Assembly (NCBI GenBank): GCA_003554915.1
Contig: PWHM01000107.1
Span: 1 to 20,947 of the forward strand
DNA length: 20,947 nt
Direction of reading: 5' to 3'
Source: Candidatus Nealsoniibacteriota bacterium
Lineage (GTDB): Bacteria > Patescibacteriota > Minisyncoccia > Minisyncoccales > PWPS01
Part shown: piece by piece, positions 13,003-20,947 of the stretch
Position numbering within the stretch: the stretch's first letter is position 1
How the letters are laid out: each line of letters opens with the position of its first letter
Made by a program: the position numbers and the translations under genes
The notes under the pieces: model-generated
Database searches by the model: none
The model's input: the letters and a program-made list of their open reading frames with translations, nothing else
Told to the model about the DNA's origin: nothing

Positions 13003-14210
13003 AAATTCAACACATCAACACCGGGCATTTTTTGACCGGAAAGAAAAGAAAGCATCGCTCCTCCACCCGAAGAAATATGATCCACGTGGTCTCTTAAACC
13101 GAATTTTTTAAACGAGTAAACGGTATCCCCTCCTCCTATTATTTTCAAGGCCTTGTCATTTTCAATTATTCTTTGAGCTATTTTTTTAGTTCCGATCTCG
13201 AACTGCTCTTTCTCAAAATAGCCCAGAGGTCCGGCCCAGACTATCGTTTGGGCCTTTTTGATCATATCACCGTAATAATCTATCGTTTCCGGCCCTATGT
13301 CGAATATCTCTTCTTCTTTTCTTACATCCCCCGGCCCGGCCTCTCTGACCAAGCTAATATCCTTTTTCGAGGAAGCCAAGACATCGATGGGTAGGTGTAT
13401 CCTTTCGGAAGCATGATCTATCCTGTCCAATTTCTTTATTATATCTTCGGAAGGAAGCGTTTTGTTGGTGGCAATTCCCCTAACGGTTAAAACTGCGTTG
13501 GCTACTTTCCCGCCCAAAAGAATCTTATCGGCTTTGTTCATTAGATGCTCCACATTTTCTATCTTCGAACCTATTTTCGCTCCTCCGATTATGGCTATGA
13601 AAGGACTTTCCGCATTATCCCTCACTCTGGACAAAACTTTTATTTCCCTCTCAAAAAGGTGGCCGGGATAAGCGGGCATTCGCCGGGGAACCCCCCAGAC
13701 GGAAGCATGTTTTCTGTGGGAAACGGAAAAAGCGTTGTTTACGTACATATCTCCGAGAGAAGCGAGAGCCCTGGAAAAAGCTTTTCCGCACTCTATTTCG
13801 TCTTCATACCGTCTCAGATTTTCCAAAAGAAGAACCTGGCCGGAGCTTAACCTTCTTACTTTCCGCTCTACCCCGTTTCCGACACAATCCTTGGCAAAGC
13901 TGATATTATTTATATGTTTTTTAAGTTCATTGTAGACCGGCTCCAAAGAGCAATTCGGAGACTCTCTGAAAATGACTTCCTTCAAAGCGGAATAGGATCC
14001 TTCTTTTTTGAATGACTTTTGTTTTTCGGGTCTTCCGATATGACTTATCAAAACAACTTTAGCCTTTCTTTTGACTAAATCCTTAATGGTTGGAATCGCT
14101 TCTACGATTCTGAAGTCGTCGGCAACCTCTCCGTTTTTAACGGTTACATTAAAATCACACCTGACCAAAACGACTTTATCTTCCACCTCCACTTCTTTTA
14201 GGTTCTTCAT
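12999..14210 (-). CDS. pgk: phosphoglycerate kinase
   Basis: This is the glycolytic enzyme that transfers phosphate from 1,3-bisphosphoglycerate to ADP. At 403 aa it is full length. Motifs include VLVRCDFNV (14-22), DDFRI (31-35), ISHIGRP (55-61), LLLENLRRY, the IGGAKIGSK hinge segment, WAGPLGYFE (usual form WNGPMGVFE), and GGGDT (359-363) for nucleotide binding. HISSGGGA is near the C terminus. The segment after the GRP motif reads EKQ instead of the usual KG, a modest deviation. It is unusual to find pgk without gap or tpi neighbours. Here it sits between a secretion/conjugation-like ATPase and a DHH nuclease, with ATGA overlaps on both sides. Confidence 0.96.
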   Translation of the reverse strand: MKNLKEVEVEDKVVLVRCDFNVTVKNGEVADDFRIVEAIPTIKDLVKRKAKVVLISHIGRPEKQKSFKKEGSYSALKEVIFRESPNCSLEPVYNELKKHINNISFAKDCVGNGVERKVRRLSSGQVLLLENLRRYEDEIECGKAFSRALASLGDMYVNNAFSVSHRKHASVWGVPRRMPAYPGHLFEREIKVLSRVRDNAESPFIAIIGGAKIGSKIENVEHLMNKADKILLGGKVANAVLTVRGIATNKTLPSEDIIKKLDRIDHASERIHLPIDVLASSKKDISLVREAGPGDVRKEEEIFDIGPETIDYYGDMIKKAQTIVWAGPLGYFEKEQFEIGTKKIAQRIIENDKALKIIGGGDTVYSFKKFGLRDHVDHISSGGGAMLSFLSGQKMPGVDVLNL

Positions 14211-15811
14211 TGATCTTTTTTATTTAAAGCTTTTCTTAAGGCGGCCTTGAGATCCGAAGGTCTTTTTTCTTCGGTCTCCTCTTCACTCTTTAGGGCATCT
14301 TTCAGGGATTTACCTTTTTTTCTCTTTTGATCGTCTTTTTTCTTGTCTTTTTTATCTTTTTTCTTGTCTTCTATCTCTTCTATCTTTTTTCTGCATTTCC
14401 GACAGTAGGTGGGTCTGGATCCGTCCGGTATGAAGGGGACCTTGGTCTTTTTCCCGCAATTGGAGCATTTCGCATCATAAAGATCCACCTTGGTTCCGGC
14501 CCCTTCTTCAAAATCTCCCAGCCATCTGTTCACCTTTTCCTCGATGGTTTCTCTGGGTACCGCGTATCTTTCTTTGGAAACTCTTATGATCTTTTCTTTT
14601 TCCGAATCTACGGGCGGCTGTGGTGGTGGCAGGGTTTCTGCGGAAAATGGCTTGGCGGAGACCCCGTCAATCATCAGTTTAACATAAACGTTGTATTTCG
14701 GTAAATTAATGAAATCTTCCGGATATATATCGGGAGCAAATTCTTTTTCCAATGCTTCGGCGTCTTCGGATCCGACTCTGAAAGAGACAATAGTTCCCAC
14801 GTTGCCGAAAACGGCGTCTCTCATCGAGTGTCCCACTTTTTCGTCTTCTTGTAGTTGGGATATGTATTGGTGGGCCAAAATCAAAGACAATCTGTATTTT
14901 CTGGCTTCCGAAAGAATGGTAACGAACGACTTGGTGGCGAAATTTTGAAATTCATCGATATACAGAAAGAAGTCTTTTCTTTCTTCTTCCGGAATATTTA
15001 CTCTGCTCATAGCGGCCAACTGAAGCTTGGTAACCAGTAGACCTCCCAGAAGCTTGGCGTTGTCTTCTCCTATTTTACCTTTTGACAGATTAAGAATCAA
15101 TATCTTCCCTTCGTCCATCGCCTCCCGCATATCAATGGTCGACTTGACCTGACCGACTATATTCCTGATAAGCGGAGCGGATAAAAACTGACCGACTTTG
15201 TTTTGAATGGCGGCGGTCGCCTCTACGGCGAATTGTTCGGAATATCTTCCGAATTCGTTTTTCCAGAAAGACTTGACCATCGGGTCCGAAATCTTCTTCA
15301 CTACGTCTTTTCTGTAATTTTTATCGGCCATCATCCTGTTTATTCCCAGCATCGTCGAATTAGGGTATTCCAAAAGAGCCAAAACGGTATTATTCAAAAT
15401 ATACTCCATTCTCGCCGACCAAACATCGGGCCAAATCTTTTTAAATATTCCCATAAGTCCGGAGGCGACCAGGTGTCTGTGATCCTTGTCGACTTGCTCC
15501 AAAACATTAAACCCTATCGCGTGAGAAATATCAGCCGGATTAAAATAAATCACATCGTTAACTCTTTCCGGAGGAATAAAATTCAAAAGCTCTTCGGCGG
15601 CTTCTCCGTGCGGATCAACAAAACCAAATCCTTCCCCGTTTCTTATATCCTGAACCACCATATTTTGAAGGAGGGCCGTCTTTCCCATTCCCGTTTTTCC
15701 TATTATATAAAAATGACGCCTCCTGTCATCCCGCCTTATGCCGAATTTCTTCTTTTCATTCCGAAAAGTAGTCCGGCCGAAATATGTAATTGTATCTTTT
15801 TCTTTTTCCAT
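14207..15811 (-). CDS. VirD4/TraD-like type IV secretion/conjugation-type ATPase with zinc-finger tail
   Basis: This is a 534-aa P-loop ATPase of the type IV coupling-protein/HerA-related class, which pumps DNA or protein substrates through membrane complexes. It has Walker A GKTGMGKT (38-45), VDPHGE (65-70), Walker B FFLYIDEFQNF (281-291) and sensor-like LILAHQYISQL (310-320). It has no membrane helix of its own. The C-terminal part carries CSNC (449-452) and CRKC (470-473), a four-cysteine zinc ribbon commonly seen on CPR versions. A Lys/Glu-rich tail with AALRKALNKKDQ at the end follows. It is encoded 3 nt after a membrane-anchored partner (15815-17170) and overlaps pgk by 4 nt. DNA uptake, conjugation-like transfer and pilus-related roles are all possible; no relaxase or VirB genes are visible in this window. 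Confidence 0.85.
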   Translation of the reverse strand: MEKEKDTITYFGRTTFRNEKKKFGIRRDDRRRHFYIIGKTGMGKTALLQNMVVQDIRNGEGFGFVDPHGEAAEELLNFIPPERVNDVIYFNPADISHAIGFNVLEQVDKDHRHLVASGLMGIFKKIWPDVWSARMEYILNNTVLALLEYPNSTMLGINRMMADKNYRKDVVKKISDPMVKSFWKNEFGRYSEQFAVEATAAIQNKVGQFLSAPLIRNIVGQVKSTIDMREAMDEGKILILNLSKGKIGEDNAKLLGGLLVTKLQLAAMSRVNIPEEERKDFFLYIDEFQNFATKSFVTILSEARKYRLSLILAHQYISQLQEDEKVGHSMRDAVFGNVGTIVSFRVGSEDAEALEKEFAPDIYPEDFINLPKYNVYVKLMIDGVSAKPFSAETLPPPQPPVDSEKEKIIRVSKERYAVPRETIEEKVNRWLGDFEEGAGTKVDLYDAKCSNCGKKTKVPFIPDGSRPTYCRKCRKKIEEIEDKKKDKKDKKKDDQKRKKGKSLKDALKSEEETEEKRPSDLKAALRKALNKKDQ

Positions 15812-15814
15812 AAA

Positions 15815-17170
15815 TTATTCTGTAGGCAATCCCCAAGGAGCTTCCGCTTTTTTGGAATCGACTCTTTCCAATATGGAAGGAGGAGCCGTAATTTTGCTCG
15901 GAAAGTGAAAAAGGGAGGCCAACTCCTCGGTGTTTAAAACGAAAGTTGCGTCGGGTAAAGTCTTGGGATAAAACATCGGTGTCCTGCGTATGTAATTCCT
16001 TATGAACTTTCTCTTTAAAAGATATTTTCTCCTTTCCGGAAACAGGAACCAATTGTACCAGTCCTGGGATTGCTTGGTTATCGTCGCTCCGTAAGGAATT
16101 ATCGAATTGAGATTGATATCACTGAAGTTATTAAAGTAACTCATCGGCATCTTGAATTTGGGCTTGTCAAAAACTTCTTTTCTTCCCAAATATATATGAT
16201 GTATGTGGCACTTAAAATATTTTTTTGAAACCTTTTTCTCCAAGCCGTCGACTCTTCTTTTTTCCCCGGGAGAAAGTCTCATTTCGGGAGCGATACCCAT
16301 GTCGTCATCATCTTCTTCCCCGTTATCGGATATCATTCCCGTGGTAAAAAACTCTTGAAGCATTTCCAAAATCGACCTCGCCTTGGTCAGCCCGGTGTCT
16401 CTTTTTAAGAATTTCTCCTTTTCACTCTCCGCATCTTCCATGAATCCCCCGTCGTTGTCTCCGGCAACGGGCTTGGCTTTTATCTGAATCCAAATTTGTT
16501 CCCCCTCTTCCAATGTGGCGATAGACTCCATCAACCCGGCCAGCGGATCCACCTTTTCTTCATCGTCTTCCATCTCCGTCTCGAACTCTTTATAGGTTCT
16601 TATCGGATAGCAATCCTTTTCGGCCATTTTATAGCCGGAAGCCATAAGATCCCAGCGATCATTGGGAATGTCGGCGGGTATATTTTTAACGTAATCTTCC
16701 ACCTCTCTTATTTCCGCTTCTCCGTATTGAGAATATATATGGCTTTCAAAAAGATCCCGGAAAGGCTTGGGGACTCTTAATAAAAAGTGAGGAACTCCGT
16801 CTATTCCGGCGAATTCCAAGGAGAAAGACAGGCCCTGTTCTCCTTCGATCCATTTTTGATACCAGTTGGGCGGACCGTATATCTGCCAAAAACCGTGCAA
16901 AACGACCTCCATGGCCCGAATCGGCTTTGTAATCTCACTCGGAGGGCGGACTTCCAGCATGACCGACTCCGGTCTTTCGTAGACGTCCCACATGTGCTGT
17001 CTCCACAAGAGGTAGTAATTCAAAAAAACGGGCCACAAAATAAAGGGAATCGGCAACCACCACCAAGTGGCGACAAACCGGAAAAAACCCTCTAAAAAAG
17101 GGCTTTGAGTAGCGATACTCTGGTAAAAGTTAGTCGCCTCCCCTATTATTTGCGGTAGTATATTTGCCAT
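15815..17170 (-). CDS. conserved membrane-anchored partner of the TraD-like ATPase (DUF8128-like)
   Basis: This 451-aa protein has a short N terminus, one strongly hydrophobic Trp-rich segment (about 33-55, WWWLPIPFILWPVFLNYYLL) and a large cytoplasmic-type domain. An acidic linker (about 283-295, EEDDDDMG) divides the domain. Near the C terminus LNTEELASLFHFPS matches the conserved NTEELA-hFP motif found in the substrate-facing region of conjugation-type ATPases and their partners. I have seen this architecture next to the ATPase in CPR genomes; a DUF8128-like label is tentative. It probably tethers the soluble ATPase to the membrane, which is inference. Its start lies 41 nt inside the 3' end of the sigma4/HARE gene. 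No alternative ATG exists before residue 60, so the overlap appears real. Confidence 0.7.
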   Translation of the reverse strand: MANILPQIIGEATNFYQSIATQSPFLEGFFRFVATWWWLPIPFILWPVFLNYYLLWRQHMWDVYERPESVMLEVRPPSEITKPIRAMEVVLHGFWQIYGPPNWYQKWIEGEQGLSFSLEFAGIDGVPHFLLRVPKPFRDLFESHIYSQYGEAEIREVEDYVKNIPADIPNDRWDLMASGYKMAEKDCYPIRTYKEFETEMEDDEEKVDPLAGLMESIATLEEGEQIWIQIKAKPVAGDNDGGFMEDAESEKEKFLKRDTGLTKARSILEMLQEFFTTGMISDNGEEDDDDMGIAPEMRLSPGEKRRVDGLEKKVSKKYFKCHIHHIYLGRKEVFDKPKFKMPMSYFNNFSDINLNSIIPYGATITKQSQDWYNWFLFPERRKYLLKRKFIRNYIRRTPMFYPKTLPDATFVLNTEELASLFHFPSKITAPPSILERVDSKKAEAPWGLPTE

Positions 17171-18125
17171 CAGGGGTTCTCTCGAAGTATTTTTTATTGC
17201 TTAAATTTTGAACGATGGTGTTTTTCTTCACAATTCTTTTTTCCAAAACCTTTTCAACTATCTCTTCTTTGCTGAGTGGCGTGCCGGCTCTTTCGATAAT
17301 TCTCCTGATCACGTCTTTTACTTCTCCCTCCTCGTAACCCCATTCCTTCAACGCATATATTCCGCGGCCCACCAAAACGAATCTGTCGTCCTTGATCAGT
17401 TCGTTATGAACCGTTTGTGGATTGGTTTTGTCACCGATCAGTTCGGCTACTTCTTTAAAATGAAGCGGCTCTCCTTTTCTATTTAATGTGATATAAGCCA
17501 TATCTTTTACTCCTCGCGGACTCACTTCGGGCCACTTCTTTAACCCGAAAAGTCCTTGCGGACCCTGCTTCACATCTTTTGATATTTCCAAATAAGAAAT
17601 AAATTTATGAGTCGGATAATCGGGAGAAGGCTTCAAGTCTTCCAAGGGAACCGGTTTTTTAATTGATTTTAGCTTCTCGTAAGAATTTTGAATTATTTCT
17701 TGAGCGATGTCGAACGATTTTTTATCCGTTAACCAGTAAGAGTAAAAGCTTTTGTCTTCCCTGTTTTTTTCAAAAAAATCATCTAAATTGAGGAGAAAGC
17801 TGATATAATTTTGATTATCATAGCTTCTATTGTTCAATACGAAGAGAAGTCGGTCTTCCCTTTTCAATCCTCCGAAATCATCAATTTTCTCACTGAAACC
17901 ATCAAGCACTTCTCCGTGCTTTTTTACTTTCTTGCTTAATTTTTTAAGTCCTTCCTTTTCGATTTGCCTTACCCTTTCTCTGGTGATTTGGTAACTTTCA
18001 CCTATTGATTCCAGAGTTTCCGGTTGCCCTCCCTGCTTTAACCCGAATCTTCTTAAAATAACATCTTTCGTTCTTCCGGGCAAGTCCTCTAACAAATCAG
18101 AGCAAACTTTTGGATAATCGTACAT
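17130..18125 (-). CDS. sigma-region-4 / HARE-HTH fusion transcription regulator
   Basis: This 331-aa predicted DNA-binding protein has three parts. The N-terminal region (about 12-64) is a sigma70 region 4-like helix-turn-helix with LPGRTKDVILRRFGL, TLESIGESYQITRERVRQIE and KEGLKKL, which normally contacts the -35 element. The middle (about 80-200) is helical and unassigned. Residues about 204-264 form a HARE-HTH domain (LHFKEVAELIG, TVHNELIKDDRFVLVGRGIYAL), related to the RpoE delta-subunit fold. A further winged-helix-like end (about 268-325) follows. There is no sigma region 2, so it cannot be a complete sigma factor. A 6-bp hairpin lies 10-26 nt before the ATG and no strong ribosome binding site is visible. 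It is followed, with a 41-nt overlap, by the ATPase partner gene. Confidence 0.82.
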   Translation of the reverse strand: MYDYPKVCSDLLEDLPGRTKDVILRRFGLKQGGQPETLESIGESYQITRERVRQIEKEGLKKLSKKVKKHGEVLDGFSEKIDDFGGLKREDRLLFVLNNRSYDNQNYISFLLNLDDFFEKNREDKSFYSYWLTDKKSFDIAQEIIQNSYEKLKSIKKPVPLEDLKPSPDYPTHKFISYLEISKDVKQGPQGLFGLKKWPEVSPRGVKDMAYITLNRKGEPLHFKEVAELIGDKTNPQTVHNELIKDDRFVLVGRGIYALKEWGYEEGEVKDVIRRIIERAGTPLSKEEIVEKVLEKRIVKKNTIVQNLSNKKYFERTPDGKYTTANNRGGD

Positions 18126-18185
18126 TTTTCCAGCCGAAGATTTTTTCTTCGACGATTATTTTAGTCTTCTTTTATTTTACCATTT

Positions 18186-19064
18186 TTAATTAGCTTTATC
18201 AAGGCGTTCTCTCCACTTCAAAAGAAGGGAGCTGGCTACGAATATCGAGGAATAAGTTCCCAGCAAAACCCCGAAAACCAAAGCTAAAATGAAATAAAAA
18301 AGCGTTTCTCCTCCGAAAAAGAGGACCGCCAACAGAACAAGTAAAGTGGTCAGGGACGTATTGATTGAGCGAGTCAGAGTCTCATTAAGACTTTGATTGA
18401 CGATTTCTTCGAATTTTCCGGAAGCTCTTTCCAGATTCTCCCTTATTCGATCAAAAATAACCACCGTATCATTTAAAGAATATCCGAGAGTGGTAAGCAA
18501 GGCCACCGCGATCGGAATAGTAAACGGAACTCCTCGAAAGTGTCCCAGGACCACGAAGATTCCGACGATGATCAATACGTCGTGAAGAAAAGCTATCGCT
18601 GTTGCCGTCGCTCCGTATTGCCAAGAAGAAACGGGCCCGGAAGCTCCGGAAAAAGCAAAGGCGATATAAATAATAACCAGCAGAGAGGCCAAAAGCATCG
18701 CTATTAAGGTGGTGTTTCTAAGTTCCCTGCCTACCGTCGGACCGACCGATTCCGAGTATCTCTGCTCACCCTCCAAAACGGACATTATCTGAGCAAAAAC
18801 CTCTTCATCGGTTTCCGTGGTCCTTATCAAAAACGCGCTTTCGTCCATCTCCTGGACTTGCAGCTCACCCAATCCCAAACCGGACAAAGACTCCCTGACT
18901 TCTTCTATTGGCGGCCTTTCTTCATACTCGACTTCCACTATACTGCCCCCGGCGAGTTCTATACCGAAGTTGAAGCCGAAAATAACAATAGCCAAAACGG
19001 AAAACAGAACCAAGGCTCCGGAAACCGCTAAATATTTTTCTTTATATTCGGTAAAATTTATCAT
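18186..19064 (-). CDS. secF: protein translocase subunit SecF
   Basis: SecF with SecD uses the proton-motive force to assist late steps of Sec translocation. At 292 aa it has six membrane segments and a periplasmic domain. Signatures are FGFNFGIELAGGS (the usual form is GIDFTGG, so Asp is Glu here), SVGPTVGREL, GYSLNDTVVIFDRIREN in TM4, and ETLTRSINTSLTTLL. It overlaps secD by 4 nt (ATGA) and is followed after 60 nt by the sigma4/HARE gene. No yajC is adjacent. Confidence 0.96.
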   Translation of the reverse strand: MINFTEYKEKYLAVSGALVLFSVLAIVIFGFNFGIELAGGSIVEVEYEERPPIEEVRESLSGLGLGELQVQEMDESAFLIRTTETDEEVFAQIMSVLEGEQRYSESVGPTVGRELRNTTLIAMLLASLLVIIYIAFAFSGASGPVSSWQYGATATAIAFLHDVLIIVGIFVVLGHFRGVPFTIPIAVALLTTLGYSLNDTVVIFDRIRENLERASGKFEEIVNQSLNETLTRSINTSLTTLLVLLAVLFFGGETLFYFILALVFGVLLGTYSSIFVASSLLLKWRERLDKAN

Positions 19065-20506
19065 ATCCAGATTTTCTTTATTTCTTCCAATTTAGTTCCC
19101 AAAAAGGACTCTATCAAGCTTCTGGTAATTATCATTGCCGTAAACATACTGATTGAGATACCTATTATAAGCACCGTCGCAAACCCCTGCACAAAGCTGG
19201 TGGCTACGAAAAAGAGAATGAAAGCGACCACTATCGTAGTCAAATTACCATCCCTTATCGACGGCCACGCCCGGGAAAATCCGTCTTCGATCGCTCGGGG
19301 AAAATCCTTTCCGTCGGCTAATTCTTCTCTCATCCTGGAAAAAATAAGTATGTTGGCGTCTATGGCCATTCCGATGGACAAAACAAAACCGGCTATACCG
19401 GAAAGAGTGAGGGTTACTCCCAAAAGCTTGAAAGCGGAAAGAACCAAAACTACGTAAATCAAAAGAGAGAGGGAAGCTAAAAGTCCTAAAAACTTATAAT
19501 AAAAACACATAAATACAACTACCGAAACGAGACCTATGATTCCGGCTGTGACCGACTTCTCCAAAGATCTTTGTCCCAGGGCCGGACCGATTGCTCTTTG
19601 GGAGATAAGTTCTATCGGAACCGGCAGAGCTCCGATTTCCAAATCCCTGGCCAATTTCTGAGCCTCCTGAACATCCAGGTTGCCACTTATCTGAGCTTCT
19701 CCGCGGGGAATTTCTTCTCGTATGGTCGCCACCTGGATTTGTCTTCCGTCCAGATAGGTGGCAAGAGGTTCTTCTATGTTTTGGGCGGTTATTTCTTGAA
19801 GCAGTTCGGCACCTTCCGAATCGAAGCGTAAACTGACCGCCGGCCGACCACTCATCTGATCGAATCGAACTTGAGCTCCCTGTAAAAAGCGACCGGTGAG
19901 TTCGGTGGGTACGAACTCATTTTCAAAAGCCAGCTCCCAGTTTTCGACTTCTTCTTCTAAAATTTCTTTCTCTTCATCGGTTAAGTCTTCAATAAGAATA
20001 GTTTCAAAGTTTTCACGAAATAATCTATCAATAGCCGAGCCGACTTCCATTCTTTTTTCCTCGATATTACTTAGCCGTTCTTCGTCGTCATCTGAAATTC
20101 TGAATTCCAAAAAAGGCGTTTCACCGATCTGCTCGATGGCCTCTTCCTGATCACGAACTCCGGGTAACTCGACAACCAATCTGTCCCCCCTGACCTGCAC
20201 CAACGGCTCACCTATTCCGAAGTGGTCAACTCTTCTTTCTATCAAATCTCTGAGGGCTCGCATTCTATTTGCGTGCTCGGCTTCGTCTACATCGCTGAGA
20301 TCGGCTTGATACAAAAGATGAGCTCCACCTCTGAGGTCCAGACCCAATTCAAAATCCACCTCTCTGAACCGTCTTTCTGTCTCAAAAGGAGTCGCTTCAT
20401 TGAGGCGTTCAATTTTTTCATTAAAAAATCCCGGATGGACATAAGTGGCGGCGAGAATCGCTACCACTAAGGCTACTGTTGTAATTATTATTGATTTTCC
20501 CTTCAT
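19061..20506 (-). CDS. secD: protein translocase subunit SecD
   Basis: This is the SecD half of the SecDF accessory complex. The 481-aa protein has an N-terminal membrane helix, the FELGLDLRGGAHLLYQADLS motif, two periplasmic subdomains (P1 base with RVDHFGIGEPLVQVRGDR, and an acidic region about 150-195), and five C-terminal membrane segments. TM4 carries GMAIDANILIFSRMREEL with the functionally important Asp. The length is typical for species without an extended P1 head. The start ATG is preceded by a -10-like CATACT only 10 nt upstream and has no ribosome binding site, so its mRNA may be nearly leaderless. It begins the long minus-strand gene train down to position 11477. Confidence 0.96.
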   Translation of the reverse strand: MKGKSIIITTVALVVAILAATYVHPGFFNEKIERLNEATPFETERRFREVDFELGLDLRGGAHLLYQADLSDVDEAEHANRMRALRDLIERRVDHFGIGEPLVQVRGDRLVVELPGVRDQEEAIEQIGETPFLEFRISDDDEERLSNIEEKRMEVGSAIDRLFRENFETILIEDLTDEEKEILEEEVENWELAFENEFVPTELTGRFLQGAQVRFDQMSGRPAVSLRFDSEGAELLQEITAQNIEEPLATYLDGRQIQVATIREEIPRGEAQISGNLDVQEAQKLARDLEIGALPVPIELISQRAIGPALGQRSLEKSVTAGIIGLVSVVVFMCFYYKFLGLLASLSLLIYVVLVLSAFKLLGVTLTLSGIAGFVLSIGMAIDANILIFSRMREELADGKDFPRAIEDGFSRAWPSIRDGNLTTIVVAFILFFVATSFVQGFATVLIIGISISMFTAMIITRSLIESFLGTKLEEIKKIWI

Positions 20507-20516
20507 AACTTCGACA

Positions 20517-20545
20517 AGTATGACAAAATTATCGATTTATGTCAA
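20517..20545 (-). promoter_or_regulatory. probable promoter of the secDF operon
   Basis: On the minus strand, TTGACA (20545-20540) and CATACT (20522-20517) are separated by 17 bp, directly after the terminator of the preceding small gene. The -10 box matches four of six consensus positions. Its 10-nt distance to the secD ATG implies a very short or absent leader. Confidence 0.6.
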
Positions 20546-20572
20546 AAATTAGGGACTCCAATAGGAGCCCCT
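20546..20572 (-). terminator. intrinsic terminator before secD
   Basis: On the minus strand GGGGCTCC pairs with GGAGTCCC through a TATT loop (one G-U pair, extendable by A-T), followed by TAATTTTTG. It begins a few bases after the stop of the 68-aa gene and separates that operon from secDF. Confidence 0.75.
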
Positions 20573-20576
20573 TGTT

Positions 20577-20783
20577 TTATTGTTTCTCAACTCTTTCTTT
20601 TAATTCCCTCAAGGCCGATTCGATTGTCAATAAACTCTTCAAAATGTCATCGGTAATTTCCTTGATGGGTGAGATGTTTTCCTCCTCTAAAAATTCCGGG
20701 TGGTTCTCTATTTCTTCCACCAATTTACCTATCTTCTTTACCCTCGATTTCATCTTTCCCCAATCACTTCTTATCTCTTTCAT
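20577..20783 (-). CDS. small coiled-coil protein of unknown function
   Basis: I do not recognise this 68-aa protein. It is highly charged and almost entirely helical, with heptad-like spacing (VKKIGKLVEEIENHPEFLEE, then EITDDILKSLLTIESALREL). It has no signal peptide, membrane helix or cysteine, so it is probably a cytoplasmic dimeric helix bundle. An AAAGGAGG ribosome binding site (20799-20792) stands 8 nt before the ATG. The ATG overlaps the stop of the upstream lipid-kinase-like gene (ATGA). A terminator follows directly, so it closes that operon. Confidence 0.75.
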   Translation of the reverse strand: MKEIRSDWGKMKSRVKKIGKLVEEIENHPEFLEEENISPIKEITDDILKSLLTIESALRELKERVEKQ

Positions 20784-20947
20784 TTTAGTTGCCTCCTTTC
20801 GGACAAAACCTTCAATGCTCCGGGGAAAATTTTAATTTTAGCATTTTTATCTTTCAACACTTCACCGTCAATGTGAATGAAATCGGTTGTAAATTCGAGC
20901 TTCGCCCCTACTGTCTTACGGTGAGTTATAGCTTCGGATTCGGCAAG
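20780..20947 (-). CDS. partial: C-terminal end of a diacylglycerol-kinase-type lipid kinase
   Basis: The last 55 codons of a gene that continues beyond the right edge. The visible end reads GAKLEFTTDFIHIDGE, then KIKIFPGALKVLSERRQLK and TGA. The strand followed by (I/V)DGE and a final strand of the form I-I-FPGALKVL is the usual ending of DagK/YegS-family lipid kinases. These enzymes phosphorylate diacylglycerol or related lipids. The kinase active site lies outside the window, so the family call rests on this short C-terminal pattern. Its stop overlaps the start of the 68-aa gene. Confidence 0.6.
   Translation of the reverse strand, partial: LAESEAITHRKTVGAKLEFTTDFIHIDGEVLKDKNAKIKIFPGALKVLSERRQLK

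Noticed and set aside
15203..15937. 244-codon plus-strand open frame
   Set aside because: It is antisense to the TraD-like ATPase and its partner, both of which have intact conserved motifs.
18133..18153. Hairpin CGAAGA/TCTTCG upstream of the sigma4/HARE gene as a terminator
   Set aside because: It is only 6 bp long. On the transcribed strand its loop is A-rich and no T-run follows, so it is at most a weak leader structure.

Overview
This window looks like a chromosomal segment of a Candidate Phyla Radiation (Patescibacteria, Parcubacteria-like) bacterium. That is inferred from gene content: a VirD4/TraD-like ATPase with a C-terminal four-cysteine zinc finger next to a membrane-anchored partner, a sigma-region-4/HARE-HTH fusion, a single-domain RimP, a DUF6485 cysteine-rich protein, and repeat-filled intergenic regions. 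Stop codon usage is standard, because TGA ends many of the genes. Almost everything is on the minus strand; only two genes, both unrecognised, are on the plus strand.

Layout from left to right. 111-996: a two-gene cassette of an AbiEii-type nucleotidyltransferase and a DUF6922-like partner. 1026-2659: a secreted/membrane DUF2330-like protein with an embedded pilin-like segment, and a tRNA-Thr(CGU). 2660-2901: AT-rich and REP-like repeats. 2902-6705: an FtsB/DivIC-like division protein, lepA, and the lipid II flippase murJ, which is translationally coupled to lepA. 6749-7145: the RNase P RNA, fired by a strong promoter that is divergent from a second strong promoter. The second promoter drives a 38-codon gene with a near-perfect ribosome binding site and its own terminator. 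7411-7725: a stand-alone tRNA-binding OB-fold protein. 7726-8222: about 500 bases without a gene, filled with hairpins, tandem repeats and a duplicated 58-bp element. 8223-10214: a DUF6485 protein, two tandem DUF1460-like (NlpC/P60-type) proteins of which one has lost both the catalytic Cys and His, and a truncated RimP. 10221-10853: a plus-strand membrane-anchored protein of unknown function. 10926-11402: a GreA-like factor lacking the acidic tip residues, driven by a consensus promoter.

11477-20506 is one long minus-strand gene train: secD-secF, the sigma4/HARE regulator, the membrane partner and TraD-like ATPase, pgk, a DHH/DHHA1 phosphoesterase and RNase HI. Most junctions are 4-nt ATGA overlaps, so transcription and translation are probably coupled. 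20577-20947 holds a small coiled-coil gene and the 3' end of a probable diacylglycerol-kinase-type lipid kinase.

The most noteworthy signals are the 38-aa gene, the active/inactive DUF1460 pair, the tip-degenerate Gre factor, the pilin-like insertion in the DUF2330-like protein, the mosaic REP arrays, and several promoters whose -10 box lies only 8-10 nt before the start codon, which suggests leaderless mRNAs.
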